Notes under the pieces: model-generated
Database searches by the model: none
Told to the model about the DNA's origin: nothing
What the model saw: only the letters and a program-made list of their open reading frames with translations
Translations under genes and position numbers: made by a program
In this document: in pieces, positions 15,825 through 24,366 of the stretch
How the letters are laid out: each line of letters starts with the position of its first letter
Position numbering within the stretch: the stretch's first letter is position 1
Assembly (NCBI RefSeq): GCF_014229965.1
Contig: NZ_JABGBW010000013.1
Span: 1-33,456, forward strand
Source of the DNA: Peptostreptococcus canis
GTDB taxonomy: Bacteria > Bacillota > Clostridia > Peptostreptococcales > Peptostreptococcaceae
Direction: 5' to 3'
DNA length: 33,456 nucleotides

Positions 15825-18461
15825 ATGAAAAAACTTGGTGTAAATGAAATAAGAAAAAAATACACAGACTTTTTTAGTACAAAAGGACACTATATAGCAG
15901 AATCGCATTCTTTAATACCTAGCAGTGATAAATCGTTGTTACTTATAAATTCTGGTATGGCACCATTAAAAAACTATTTTTCAGGTGTTGAAACTCCGCC
16001 GAAAAATAGGATGTCTACTGTTCAAAAATGTATTAGAACGGGAGATATAGAAAATGTAGGTGTAACAGCTAGACATGCGACTTTTTTTGAAATGATGGGA
16101 AATTTTTCTTTTGGAGATTATTTTAAAGAAGAAGCAATTAAATGGGCTTGGGAGTTTATTACTGAATGGTTAGAGATACCTGAGGACAAGCTTTGGGTAA
16201 CTGTTTATGAAAGTGATGATGAAGCTTTTGATATCTGGAAAGATAAAGTTGGTTTTCCGGAAGAAAAGATTGTAAGACTTGGAAAAGATGATAATTTTTG
16301 GGAAATAGGATTGGGACCTTGTGGACCATGTTCAGAAATATATTTTGATAAAGGTGAAAAATATGGCTGTGGATGTCAAAATTGTAAACCGGGATGTGAT
16401 TGTGATAGATTTTTAGAATTTTGGAATCTTGTATTTACTCAATTTGACAGACAGGAGGATGGATCATATACCGAATTGGAGAATAAAAATATAGATACGG
16501 GTATGGGACTTGAAAGAATGGCCTGTATAATGCAGGAAGTAGATAATATATTCGAAATAGATACAATAAATAAAGTTCTTAGTAAAGTAGTAGAAATTGC
16601 AAATAAAAAATATGGTAATAATTCGTCTGATGATAAATCTATTAGAATAATAACTGATCATATAAGATCTGTAAGCTTTATGATTGCGGATGGTATACTT
16701 CCTTCCAATGAGGGAAGAGGTTATGTGCTAAGGAGACTTCTTAGAAGAGCGGCTAGACATGGAAAGCTTTTAGGGATTGAAGGTTCTTTTTTAGCTGAGT
16801 TAATGGAAGTTGTTGCGCAGACATCTGGTGAAGCTTATCCCGAGTTAATAGATAAAAAATCGTATATTAAAAAAGTAATAAAGATAGAAGAAGAAAAATT
16901 TGCAGAAACTCTTCAGCAAGGACTGGATATTTTAAAAGGATATACAGAAGAAATAATTAATAAAGGCGAAAAAATTATATCCGGTGAAATGGCATTTAAA
17001 TTATATGATACTTATGGTTTCCCTCTAGATCTTACTATGGAAATTTTAGAAGATGAGGGATTAAGTGTCGATGAAAAAGGGTTTGAAAAGGAAATGCAGT
17101 CACAAAAAGACAGGGCAAGAGCTGCTAGAGGAAATCAAGAAGGAGAAGCTTGGAAAGAAGATCCCCTTACTTCTCTTGAAGATGCAAGTTCAGTTTTTGA
17201 AGGATATTTTGAATTAAATAAAAATACCAATATTAAGGCTATAGTGGTAAAAGATGAACTTGTCGATCAAGTTGAAGAAGGTATAGAAGCTTCTATTGTA
17301 TTGGACAGTACGACTTTTTATGCTAATGGTGGCGGACAAGTAGGAGATAAAGGAATAATAGAATCTGATACAGGAGTATTTGAAGTAATCGATACATTAA
17401 AAGGTGCTAATGGAAGTATAAAGCATATCGGTATTATGTCCAGTGGATCATTACGTACTGGTGAACATGTAGTGGCAAAAGTTGATAAAAAACTTAGAAT
17501 GGATGCAGCTAGAAATCATAGTGCCACACATTTGCTTCATAAAGCACTTAAAATGGTTTTGGGTGAGCACGTAAATCAAGCAGGTTCTTTGGTAGAACCT
17601 GATAGGTTAAGGTTTGATATAACTCATTTTGAATCTGTAACATCTGAAGAATTATCTAAAGTTGAAAAAATAGTAAATGAATTTATTCTCGATTCTTTAG
17701 AAGTAAAAGCTGAAGAAATGAGTATAGAAAAAGCGAAATCACTTGGTGCAATGGCTTTGTTCGGTGAAAAGTATGGTGATATTGTAAGGGTTGTATCAAT
17801 GGGAGATTCTTCAGTAGAGTTGTGCGGAGGTACTCATTTAAATAATACATCACAGATAGGTATGTTTAAAATATTATCTGAAAGTGGTGTAGCTGCAGGG
17901 GTTAGAAGAGTAGAAGCCATAACTGGAAGAGCTGTATATGAATACATATTAAATAAAGAAGGTACTATTGATAAAATATCTGATGTATTAAAAACACGAG
18001 AAAATAATATTATCAACAGAGCAGTTTCTCTAGTTGAAGAAAATAAAGAATTGGAAAAAGAACTTCATTCTATTAAATCAAAAATGAGTTTAGCCAATGC
18101 TGATTCGGTATTGGAGTCAAAGATAGACATAAAAGGAGTTAATTTAATTACAAATAAATACGATGGAATGGATATGGACACACTTAGAGAAGTGGCGGAT
18201 AATTTAAGGGATAAATTGGAAAATAGTGTTGTTATCCTGGCGAATATAAGTGAAGATAAAATAAATTTTGTAGCAGCAGCAAGCAAAGAAGCTATTGAAA
18301 AAGGAGCTCATGCAGGTAATATAGTTAGGGAAGTTGCTAAAGTAGCTGGCGGAAAAGGCGGTGGAAGACCTAATATGGCACAAGCTGGAGGAACTGATAT
18401 CTCAAAAATAGATGATGCCCTAAAACAGGCTGCAGAAATTTTAAAATCTCAAATTAATTAA
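15825..18461 (+). CDS. alaS: Alanine--tRNA ligase
   Basis: Full-length class II alanyl-tRNA synthetase (878 aa). The catalytic core has the motif 1/2 region (NSGMAPLKNYFSG, RHATFFEMMGNFSFGDYF) and motif 3 (GLERMACIMQ). A cysteine-rich GCGCQNCKPGCDCDRF insert follows the CGPCSE segment. The editing domain carries the zinc-type residues H565 and H569 (HSATH) plus C667 and H671 (CGGTH), so mischarged Ser- or Gly-tRNA should be cleared. A coiled coil (about 715-745) and the C-terminal glycine-rich GGKGGGRPNMAQAGG end the protein. ATG 15825 has GGAGGA upstream and follows the T-box terminator by 33 bases. It is expected to be induced by alanine starvation. Confidence 0.98.
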   Translation: MKKLGVNEIRKKYTDFFSTKGHYIAESHSLIPSSDKSLLLINSGMAPLKNYFSGVETPPKNRMSTVQKCIRTGDIENVGVTARHATFFEMMGNFSFGDYFKEEAIKWAWEFITEWLEIPEDKLWVTVYESDDEAFDIWKDKVGFPEEKIVRLGKDDNFWEIGLGPCGPCSEIYFDKGEKYGCGCQNCKPGCDCDRFLEFWNLVFTQFDRQEDGSYTELENKNIDTGMGLERMACIMQEVDNIFEIDTINKVLSKVVEIANKKYGNNSSDDKSIRIITDHIRSVSFMIADGILPSNEGRGYVLRRLLRRAARHGKLLGIEGSFLAELMEVVAQTSGEAYPELIDKKSYIKKVIKIEEEKFAETLQQGLDILKGYTEEIINKGEKIISGEMAFKLYDTYGFPLDLTMEILEDEGLSVDEKGFEKEMQSQKDRARAARGNQEGEAWKEDPLTSLEDASSVFEGYFELNKNTNIKAIVVKDELVDQVEEGIEASIVLDSTTFYANGGGQVGDKGIIESDTGVFEVIDTLKGANGSIKHIGIMSSGSLRTGEHVVAKVDKKLRMDAARNHSATHLLHKALKMVLGEHVNQAGSLVEPDRLRFDITHFESVTSEELSKVEKIVNEFILDSLEVKAEEMSIEKAKSLGAMALFGEKYGDIVRVVSMGDSSVELCGGTHLNNTSQIGMFKILSESGVAAGVRRVEAITGRAVYEYILNKEGTIDKISDVLKTRENNIINRAVSLVEENKELEKELHSIKSKMSLANADSVLESKIDIKGVNLITNKYDGMDMDTLREVADNLRDKLENSVVILANISEDKINFVAAASKEAIEKGAHAGNIVREVAKVAGGKGGGRPNMAQAGGTDISKIDDALKQAAEILKSQIN

Positions 18462-18806
18462 AGTATATTTAAAATCTCAAAATTAATATTATAAGTATAG
18501 ATGCAATTTAATATTTTTTAATAGTTATTGATGCTATGGCAAGATCAAGTCATTTAGCATCAATTTCTATTTTCTTGGAAAACTTGCTTAATTGGTTTTT
18601 TTATTGTAAAATCTATTGTAAGCAATAATTTTTATAATAAATATAAAAAAGAGCCACAGTTTATTAATTATTTTTGATTTATTAAAAGAACACTTTATTT
18701 TTATGGTATAAAAAGATTATTTACCATAGAAAAGTAATCTTAATTGCTTGGTTTATTCTAAAATAAGGTATGTATTGAGTTATGCGTATAAAATAGGAGG
18801 TATATT
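18462..18806. other. Intergenic region between alaS and ireB with several inverted repeats
   Basis: This 345-base stretch has no supported gene. ATTGATGCTA (18527-18536) and TAGCATCAAT (18555-18564) form a 10-bp stem with an 18-base loop. It has no long T run and may be a weak alaS terminator. At 18703-18742 two 7-bp pairings interleave (TATGGTA with TACCATA, AAGATTA with TAATCTT), the topology of an H-type pseudoknot. No convincing ireB promoter could be assigned. The rest is AT-rich. Confidence 0.5.
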
Positions 18807-19067
18807 ATGGATAAAGATATGGAGTACACAGTACAATTTGAAACTCTTACAGAAGAAAAAATGGATGTTTCTGAAACTATAATGTATGTTTATAATGCAT
18901 TATTGGAAAAAGGGTATAATCCCGTAAATCAGATAATCGGTTATTTACTTTCCGGAGATTCCAGCTACATAACTAGCTATAATAACGCAAGAGCGGCAAT
19001 AAAAAGATTTGAGAGAGACGAAATTATGGAAGAGATAATTTCAAAATATTTAAATATTGGAGAGTAA
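18807..19067 (+). CDS. ireB: IreB family regulatory phosphoprotein (UPF0297/YrzL)
   Basis: An 86-aa protein of the IreB family. The conserved core GYNPVNQIIGYLLSGDSSYI (36-55) and the following TSYNNARAAIKRFERDEI are diagnostic. In Enterococcus faecalis, IreB is phosphorylated on N-terminal threonines by the Ser/Thr kinase IreK and affects cephalosporin resistance. Here threonines occur at 8, 13 and 15. In most Firmicutes the order is alaS-ireB-ruvX; alaS and ruvX flank this locus too, but a large membrane-protein gene separates ireB from ruvX. ATG 18807 has AGGAGG ending eight bases upstream. The next gene begins six bases after the stop. Confidence 0.93.
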   Translation: MDKDMEYTVQFETLTEEKMDVSETIMYVYNALLEKGYNPVNQIIGYLLSGDSSYITSYNNARAAIKRFERDEIMEEIISKYLNIGE

Positions 19068-19073
19068 TGTAAT

Positions 19074-21365
19074 ATGAATAAGAAAATTATGTCGCTTTTT
19101 ATTTCCATTGTTTTCGTATTTAGTTTATCTGTTTCTTCATTAGCAAAGCAAAAAGAAAAAAATAATATGATGCTTTCTACTGAAATGAAGAGTACAAAAG
19201 GAGAAGTTGACAAAACTATTGAAACTACGACCTCTAAACAAGGTGGAAGAGTAATTGTTATTGATTTAAGCAGAACAAGTTTGGAAAATTTTGATAATAT
19301 AAAATTTCTCAGAGAAAGATTGGATAATAGTGGATACATAGGTCTAATGAATATTAGAGGTGATAAAGGGTATGACGATAGAAGAAATTATGCGACAATA
19401 GGTGCTACAGGTAGAGTAGATATATATACTGATGCAGTTATAGATTTTTCAAAATCGACAAAAAACAGCAGAGCTCTATATAAAGCTTCTACCGGACATA
19501 CTCCTGCAGAAATCAATTTAAATAATATCAATAATATTGATTTACTCAACCAAACTTATGGTGAATTTAAATCTAAAATGGGATATTTAGGAGATACCTT
19601 AAAGGCTCATGATAAAAGAATTGCTGTACTTGGAAATATGGACCACTATGATGAATTTGGTGAATATAAAAAAAACAGAGATTTCTGCTTATCTCTTATG
19701 GATTCAAAAGGAAGAATTTATAGAGGGAATATCGATGATATAAATAAAAAAGATCTCAGATTTCCATACGGAATATCTACAGATTACAAAAAACTAAAAG
19801 AAGAAACAAATGACTATTTAAAGATGGCTGATTTATTATATGTTAATCTTGGTGATACTTACAGATTAGATATGTATAAACCAAATTTAAATAAAAGAAC
19901 GTATAAAAAAATGAAATTTGCTATTTATGATAAAATTAGTGATTATATTGAATATGTCTTTAGTCAAGCGGATTCTTCCGATACTATTTATGTTATAAGC
20001 AGTTATCCTAGTGCTTTGGAGTACAATAACAATAAAAGACTGGCACCTGTTGTAAGGTTTGATATGAGTGATAATACAATGGGATTGCTTACTTCATCTA
20101 CAACTAGAAGAAAAGGTATAATTGCAAATTTAGATTTAGGTGTTGATATACTTTCAAGATTTGGATTAAAAAACTCTGAAATGGTAGGTAGAAAGATAAT
20201 CTCTGTTGAAAATGAAAAAAGAGATGAGTACTTAATGAAAGAATATGAAAAAATAGTAGCTATTTCAAGTATTAGAATACCAATTATCAATATTTATGTT
20301 ACATTAGTATCTTTTTTCATAATTTTAGCTGCAATTACATTATGGCAGAGAAATAAAATTTCTTTTAAGCGAAGATATAAAACTCTAAATATAATGAAAG
20401 AATTGATAAAACTCGGATTAATAATGCCTTTGGCTTTTTTAACAGCACCTGTATTACAGGCAAAAACACAACCGATGGTGGCAATTTCTATAGTTATAAT
20501 GACGATACTATATTATGTAGTAGTAAGTAAGATATTTAAAGGTGACGACATAAAGCAAATAGGTATATATTCTCTTCTAATGATATTTGTAATAACATTT
20601 GACTCACTATTAGCTACACCACTTATGGAAAGTAATATCATGAGCTACGATCCTATGATAGGAGCTAGATATTATGGTATAGGAAATGAGTATGAGGGGG
20701 TTACAATAGGAAGTGCGTTATTAGGATTTTCTATCCTGCTTCAAAACAAGAAACTTCGCAAACCTATAGTTACAACGATACTTATAATTATCTTATTCAT
20801 ATCCGCATATCCTGCAATGGGAGCAAATGTTGGTGGAGCTATTTCGGGTTGTATTGCATTTTTTGCATTTATTTTAATGGTATATGATATTAAAATTGAT
20901 TTAAAGAAAATAATTCTGATATTTTTTGTTACATTGCTTTTGGTAGTTGGATTTGCGATTGCAGACATTATGCTAGGGATAGGTTCTCATTTAGGAAATT
21001 TTGTAGAACAAATAACAATAAACGGGCCAATGGAGGTTGTGACAGTATTTACCAGAAAAATAGAAATGAATGTTCAGCTTGCACAAACTACAATTTGGGT
21101 GAATATTTTATTGGCGACAATAGTAGTTATTTCTTTCTCTGTTTATAAGCCGAATAAAAATTTAGCGCCTATTAAGAAAGAATATAATATTATATATAAG
21201 GGATTTTTATCAATGATTGCGGGTTGCTTTGTAACTTTGTTGGTGAATGATTCGGGTATAATATCAGCAGCTACATGTTCTATATATCTTATAATACCGA
21301 TTATGATAATGATGATAAATAGAAAAAATATTCGAAGTACAATAGATGAGGATTTGATATGTTAG
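19074..21365 (+). CDS. Exported alkaline-phosphatase-like protein with C-terminal multi-pass membrane domain, function unknown
   Basis: A 763-aa protein I cannot assign a function. Residues 1-24 look like a signal peptide (hydrophobic core, then SLA). About residues 60-395 form an extracytoplasmic domain. VIVIDLSR near 60 and [10 protein letters not shown] resemble the first metal and nucleophile regions of the alkaline phosphatase superfamily, and [12 protein letters not shown] a later metal region. The expected histidine-bearing segment reads VISSYPS instead, so the site may be inactive. About 10-11 hydrophobic segments fill roughly 400-755, with a striking conserved-looking loop, [18 protein letters not shown], and AMGANVGGA further on. 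It starts six bases after ireB and overlaps ruvX by seven, so all three are probably cotranscribed and coupled. Family resemblance is from memory; confidence in any enzymatic role is low. Confidence 0.6.
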   Translation: MNKKIMSLFISIVFVFSLSVSSLAKQKEKNNMMLSTEMKSTKGEVDKTIETTTSKQGGRVIVIDLSRTSLENFDNIKFLRERLDNSGYIGLMNIRGDKGYDDRRNYATIGATGRVDIYTDAVIDFSKSTKNSRALYKASTGHTPAEINLNNINNIDLLNQTYGEFKSKMGYLGDTLKAHDKRIAVLGNMDHYDEFGEYKKNRDFCLSLMDSKGRIYRGNIDDINKKDLRFPYGISTDYKKLKEETNDYLKMADLLYVNLGDTYRLDMYKPNLNKRTYKKMKFAIYDKISDYIEYVFSQADSSDTIYVISSYPSALEYNNNKRLAPVVRFDMSDNTMGLLTSSTTRRKGIIANLDLGVDILSRFGLKNSEMVGRKIISVENEKRDEYLMKEYEKIVAISSIRIPIINIYVTLVSFFIILAAITLWQRNKISFKRRYKTLNIMKELIKLGLIMPLAFLTAPVLQAKTQPMVAISIVIMTILYYVVVSKIFKGDDIKQIGIYSLLMIFVITFDSLLATPLMESNIMSYDPMIGARYYGIGNEYEGVTIGSALLGFSILLQNKKLRKPIVTTILIIILFISAYPAMGANVGGAISGCIAFFAFILMVYDIKIDLKKIILIFFVTLLLVVGFAIADIMLGIGSHLGNFVEQITINGPMEVVTVFTRKIEMNVQLAQTTIWVNILLATIVVISFSVYKPNKNLAPIKKEYNIIYKGFLSMIAGCFVTLLVNDSGIISAATCSIYLIIPIMIMMINRKNIRSTIDEDLIC

Positions 21366-21781
21366 AAGGAAGAATACTTGGCTTAGACATTGGTGATGCA
21401 ACTATAGGAGTGGCATTAAGTGATATCATGGGAATCACTGCCCAAGGAATTAAGACAATTAAAAGAGAAAGCAAGAAAAAAGATATTGAAGAAATAAAAA
21501 AAATAATAATTGAGAATAATGTGAATCTGATTGTATCAGGGTTGCCCAAAAATATGAATGGGACAATCGGACCGCAGGCTGAAAAGGTAACTAAGTTTTG
21601 TGATTTATTAAAAGAAGAGACTGGACTTGAAGTGGACTATTGGGATGAAAGGTTGTCAACAGTATCAGCTGAAAAGTTACTAATAGAAGGATCAGTAAGT
21701 AGAAAATCCAGAAAAAAAGTGGTAGATAAACTCGCAGCTGTGATAATATTACAAAATTATTTAGATTTTAAAAAGTATTAA
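21359..21781 (+). CDS. ruvX: Putative pre-16S rRNA nuclease (YqgF/RuvX)
   Basis: A 140-aa RNase H-like protein involved in maturing the 5' end of 16S rRNA. It was formerly called a Holliday junction resolvase homologue. Catalytic acidic residues are D10 in [11 protein letters not shown]97 in YWDERLST and D123 in [21 protein letters not shown] (61-74) is the family signature. ATG 21359 overlaps the end of the previous gene by seven bases, with GAGGA inside that gene as ribosome binding site; this is a translational-coupling arrangement. The small yrzB gene that commonly follows ruvX in Bacilli is absent, and a terminator comes next. Confidence 0.93.
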   Translation: MLEGRILGLDIGDATIGVALSDIMGITAQGIKTIKRESKKKDIEEIKKIIIENNVNLIVSGLPKNMNGTIGPQAEKVTKFCDLLKEETGLEVDYWDERLSTVSAEKLLIEGSVSRKSRKKVVDKLAAVIILQNYLDFKKY

Positions 21782-21844
21782 AAATTTAAGATTTCGTATC
21801 TAGTTGAAATAAGAATGTCTAATTGATATATTTTTTGGTAAATA

Positions 21845-21888
21845 ATACCCCTTAGAGAGTTAAAAATTCGTCTAAGGGGTATATTTTT
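21845..21888 (+). terminator. Rho-independent terminator after ruvX
   Basis: ATACCCCTTAGA (21845-21856) pairs perfectly over 12 positions with TCTAAGGGGTAT (21871-21882), loop 14 bases, followed by ATTTTT. Confidence 0.85.
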
Positions 21889-21919
21889 AAAAGAGTATGA
21901 AATTAATTTGTTATATCTA

Positions 21920-21948
21920 TTGACTTTAAAGCATTTTTGGTTTATATT
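21920..21948 (+). promoter_or_regulatory. Promoter of the Fur-family gene
   Basis: TTGACT (21920-21925) and TATATT (21943-21948) are each one mismatch from consensus with a 17-base spacer. I see no clear 19-bp Fur/PerR box overlapping it. Confidence 0.7.
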
Positions 21949-21985
21949 TATATTATCAATTGAAAAGAAGAGGTGAGAGTTATTT

Positions 21986-22432
21986 ATGGAAAAGACTATG
22001 GATATTTTAAAAGAAAAGCTAAAGGCTACTGGATTTAAAATTACACCACAAAGAAGAGCGATAATCGAGGTATTAATTGAGAATGAAAACTCACATCTAA
22101 GTAGTGAAGAAATTTATGATAAGGTACGTGCTAACTGTCCTGAAATTGGTCTTGCAACAGTATATAGAACTATGCAGTTGTTGGATGAAATAAATGGAAT
22201 TTCTAAACTAAATTTAGATGATGGATGTATAAGATATGAAATTAATATAGAAGGTGAAGAAAATCATCACCATCATCATCTTATCTGTAAAGAATGTGGA
22301 GCAATTATTGAGGTTAAGGAAGATTTACTAGAAGCAATCGAGGAAAAAGTTGAAAACATGTACAATTTTGAAATATTTGACCACGATTTGAAATTTTATG
22401 GTAAATGTGAAAACTGTCAAAAGAAAAAATAA
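21986..22432 (+). CDS. Fur-family metalloregulator (Fur/PerR/Zur)
   Basis: A 148-aa regulator. The N-terminal winged helix includes KITPQRRAIIEVL (18-30) and the recognition region GLATVYRTMQLL (55-66). The dimerisation domain contains a run of five histidines (94-98) followed by LICKECG, and the structural zinc pairs C101/C104 and C141/C144. The second C-x2-C near the end is typical of Fur, PerR and Zur. The residue that separates PerR (an aspartate making it peroxide-sensitive) cannot be settled by eye, so iron, peroxide or zinc sensing are all possible. ATG 21986 follows AGAGGTGAG at slightly long spacing. It is monocistronic between its own promoter and a long terminator hairpin. Confidence 0.9.
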   Translation: MEKTMDILKEKLKATGFKITPQRRAIIEVLIENENSHLSSEEIYDKVRANCPEIGLATVYRTMQLLDEINGISKLNLDDGCIRYEINIEGEENHHHHHLICKECGAIIEVKEDLLEAIEEKVENMYNFEIFDHDLKFYGKCENCQKKK

Positions 22433-22450
22433 TTTTTTTACAATTTATAA

Positions 22451-22501
22451 ATGTATGAAATAAAAAAGATGTACAATGTACATCTTTTTTATTTCATATA
22501 T
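22451..22501. terminator. Bidirectional terminator between fur-like gene and polysaccharide deacetylase gene
   Basis: A 21-bp perfect inverted repeat (22454-22474 and 22478-22498) has only a three-base loop and can be extended to 51 bases with one G-T pair. The stem contains six As on the left and six Ts on the right. It can therefore terminate the + gene before it and the - gene that ends at 22592. Confidence 0.85.
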
Positions 22502-22591
22502 TTATATAATATAAATATATTTGATTAGTTGTTAAAATCTCTAAATAATTATAATGTATATAAATAATTAATATTTCAGATATTTTGAATT

Positions 22592-23497
22592 TTATACAAG
22601 TGTTTTAAATTCATAACCTTGACTTTTATAGTATTTTATAATTTTATCAAGTGATTTAACAGTTTCTTCTTTTCCATAAGTATCATGCATAAGTAAAACA
22701 ACTAAATTTTTGTTCTGGCTTGATTTAACAGCCTCATCGTATAATTGATCAGCATTTTTTTTAGGACCTTCAGCATCTCCATTTAAACAGTTCCAATCTA
22801 TAGAAGCTTTATTATTTTTTATTAAATATTCATTTAAAGGTTCCGTTTTTTGCCAAGAAATTTGACCGCCAGGGCATCTAATTACACGAGTTGAAAAATT
22901 TTCCATATCTAAAGAAGCTTTTATTAAATCATCATTTTTCTTAAAATCACTAGAAAAATTTTCCATGCTTAAAACTCTTGAAGGATATAGGTATGAATAG
23001 TCGTGTGAATAAGAGTGATTTCCTATAGCATGACCTTGGTTGTAAATATCCTTTAGAATATTAGGAGCCCCATCAATTCTCAGTGATTTTCCGATTACAA
23101 AAAAAGTGCCCTTGACATTATTGTCTTTTAATATTTTAAGGACATTTGGAGTATTTGTTAATGAAGGGCCATCGTCAAATGTAAGAAATACTTCCTTTTT
23201 TCCGCCATTTTCATAATCATATGCATTTAAAGCATTCCAAACTTTCTGGGAGTCAACCCCGTAGATTTCTTTCTCTCTTTTTCTTTGACCAATTATAGTC
23301 TCATCTTTTTTCTTTTCAACTACCTGATGTTGAATAGTTTTCTTTTTTGTTGTTTCTTGTTCAGTTTTGTAAGCAAGTGCAATTTTGATACATCCAGTAA
23401 TACTTAAAACAATTATAAGTAAAAGAAGTACTTTCTTTGCACTAAAACCTGATTGTTTTTTCTTATAAGTATTTGTTTTCTTTTTTCTTTTAGCCAT
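22592..23497 (-). CDS. Membrane-anchored polysaccharide deacetylase (NodB domain)
   Basis: A 301-aa protein that probably removes acetyl groups from cell-wall glycans outside the cell. A lysine-rich head (1-22) precedes one transmembrane segment (about 23-43). A charged linker follows, then the NodB domain. Motif 1 is TFDDGPS with D108-D109, motif 2 is HSYSHD with metal ligands H161 and H165, motif 3 is RCPGG (207-211), and the last is LLMHDTYG with H271. The start is ATG 23497 (minus strand), preceded by GGAGGATGAC; the frame stays open to 23551, but no ribosome binding site supports that. It could be a peptidoglycan N-acetylglucosamine deacetylase giving lysozyme resistance. Substrate is inferred, not shown. 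Confidence 0.88.
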   Translation of the reverse strand: MAKRKKKTNTYKKKQSGFSAKKVLLLLIIVLSITGCIKIALAYKTEQETTKKKTIQHQVVEKKKDETIIGQRKREKEIYGVDSQKVWNALNAYDYENGGKKEVFLTFDDGPSLTNTPNVLKILKDNNVKGTFFVIGKSLRIDGAPNILKDIYNQGHAIGNHSYSHDYSYLYPSRVLSMENFSSDFKKNDDLIKASLDMENFSTRVIRCPGGQISWQKTEPLNEYLIKNNKASIDWNCLNGDAEGPKKNADQLYDEAVKSSQNKNLVVLLMHDTYGKEETVKSLDKIIKYYKSQGYEFKTLV

Positions 23498-23569
23498 GTC
23501 ATCCTCCTTCAGTTCTATTTTACTACAGATTTGACCAATATGAAATATCAATACAGAAATTGTAATATT

Positions 23570-23598
23570 AATTTAAGATTTATACCTTGTAATGTAAA
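23570..23598 (-). promoter_or_regulatory. Possible promoter of the deacetylase gene
   Basis: On the minus strand TTTACA (plus 23593-23598) and TAAATT (plus 23570-23575) are separated by 17 bases. The -35 lies inside the first of two tandem 11-bp repeats. Tentative. Confidence 0.35.
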
Positions 23599-23613
23599 CT
23601 TTATGTAAACTTT
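23592..23613. repeat. Two tandem 11-bp direct repeats in a divergent promoter region
   Basis: ATGTAAACTTT occurs twice back to back (23592-23602 and 23603-23613) between the minus-strand deacetylase gene and the plus-strand rubredoxin-like gene. Placement on or next to a possible -35 makes a regulator site plausible. Confidence 0.6.
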
Positions 23614-23625
23614 TTTTGAAAAAGT

Positions 23626-23654
23626 CGATAATTTTATCGTAATAGTGGTATAAT
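23626..23654 (+). promoter_or_regulatory. Candidate promoter and operator of the rubredoxin-like gene
   Basis: An exact TATAAT at 23649-23654 has no good -35 at 17 bases. Instead the -35 area holds a 14-bp near-palindrome with CGATAA and TTATCG arms (23626-23639). An activator- or repressor-controlled promoter would look like this. About 105 bases of leader would remain before the ATG. Confidence 0.4.
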
Positions 23655-23758
23655 ATATTAATGTTTGAACAGTATAAATTATATATAAACAGTTTATAGC
23701 TGGTTAGTCGGGTATATTAATATTTAAACAAATATGATATTATTTTATGAGGTGAAGC

Positions 23759-24259
23759 ATGAAAAGATATAAGTGTAAAGAATGTGGGTATATTCATATT
23801 GGAGATCAACCGCCAATAACATGTCCGGTTTGTGCATATGATGATATATTTTATGAAATAAGTTCTTTGGTGGAGCAGAGTAGTGAATATTATGAGATGC
23901 TAGATGTAGATAATCCATCATTTATAAAATTACTTAGAAGTCAGTTTGAATTATGTAGTCAACTTGCATCAGTAGCGATGGCCATGTCTATGCAGGCTAC
24001 ACATGAAGGTAAAGCTAATGAATCTGCCAAATTTAAAGAAATAAGTTATGAGATGCTAAAACAGTCTGCTATCTATTCTATGTTTTTAGGCGAGTTTCTT
24101 GAGTTTAATACAGAATCTAATATAAAAGAAATTGAAAATAAAATAAAGAAGTTAGTAAAAAATAACGAAAAGTTCATATTATTTCTCAATGAAGAAAGTC
24201 TAGATGAAATTTCTGTATTAATTGAAAGAAATAATAAATTATTAATTAATTGTTTTTGA
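23759..24259 (+). CDS. Rubredoxin-like domain protein with degenerate rubrerythrin-like helical region
   Basis: A 166-aa protein. Residues 5-30 are a rubredoxin-type metal knuckle pair, C-K-E-C-G-Y-I-H (C6, C9) and CPVC (C22, C25), like the domain at the end of rubrerythrins. The remainder (about 50-125) is helical and reminiscent of a ferritin-like domain (ASVAMAMSMQATHEGKANES, then FKEISYEMLKQSA). The E-x2-H di-iron ligands of rubrerythrin are not evident, so diiron peroxidase activity is doubtful. It may be an electron-transfer or stress protein. The domain order matches reverse rubrerythrins. GAGGTGA lies directly upstream of ATG 23759. It forms a monocistronic unit ending at a bidirectional terminator. 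Confidence 0.65.
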   Translation: MKRYKCKECGYIHIGDQPPITCPVCAYDDIFYEISSLVEQSSEYYEMLDVDNPSFIKLLRSQFELCSQLASVAMAMSMQATHEGKANESAKFKEISYEMLKQSAIYSMFLGEFLEFNTESNIKEIENKIKKLVKNNEKFILFLNEESLDEISVLIERNNKLLINCF

Positions 24260-24278
24260 TTTGGATTTTATATAATTT

Positions 24279-24325
24279 AAATGACTATTGCTACCATATA
24301 ATATAGTGGCAATAGTCATTTTTAA
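24279..24325. terminator. Bidirectional terminator between the rubredoxin-like gene and pyrC
   Basis: AAATGACTATTGC (24279-24291) pairs perfectly over 13 positions with GCAATAGTCATTT (24309-24321). Ts follow on the plus strand and an AT-rich flank on the minus strand. Convergent genes meet here. Confidence 0.82.
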
Positions 24326-24366
24326 GAAATCATTGCAGAAATGATAATATTTTATTAAACTTAAAG

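Noticed and set aside
18977-19339. Minus-strand open frame of 120 codons across ireB and the following gene
   Set aside because: It is antisense to two supported genes, and its composition is what reverse reading of AT-rich coding DNA gives.
22265-22279. Run of five histidine codons in the Fur-like gene, as a possible cloning tag
   Set aside because: It lies in the natural histidine-rich metal-binding loop just before the first C-x2-C pair.
23498-23551. Upstream extension of the deacetylase on the minus strand
   Set aside because: The GGAGGATGAC ribosome binding site sits in this extension and serves ATG 23497.
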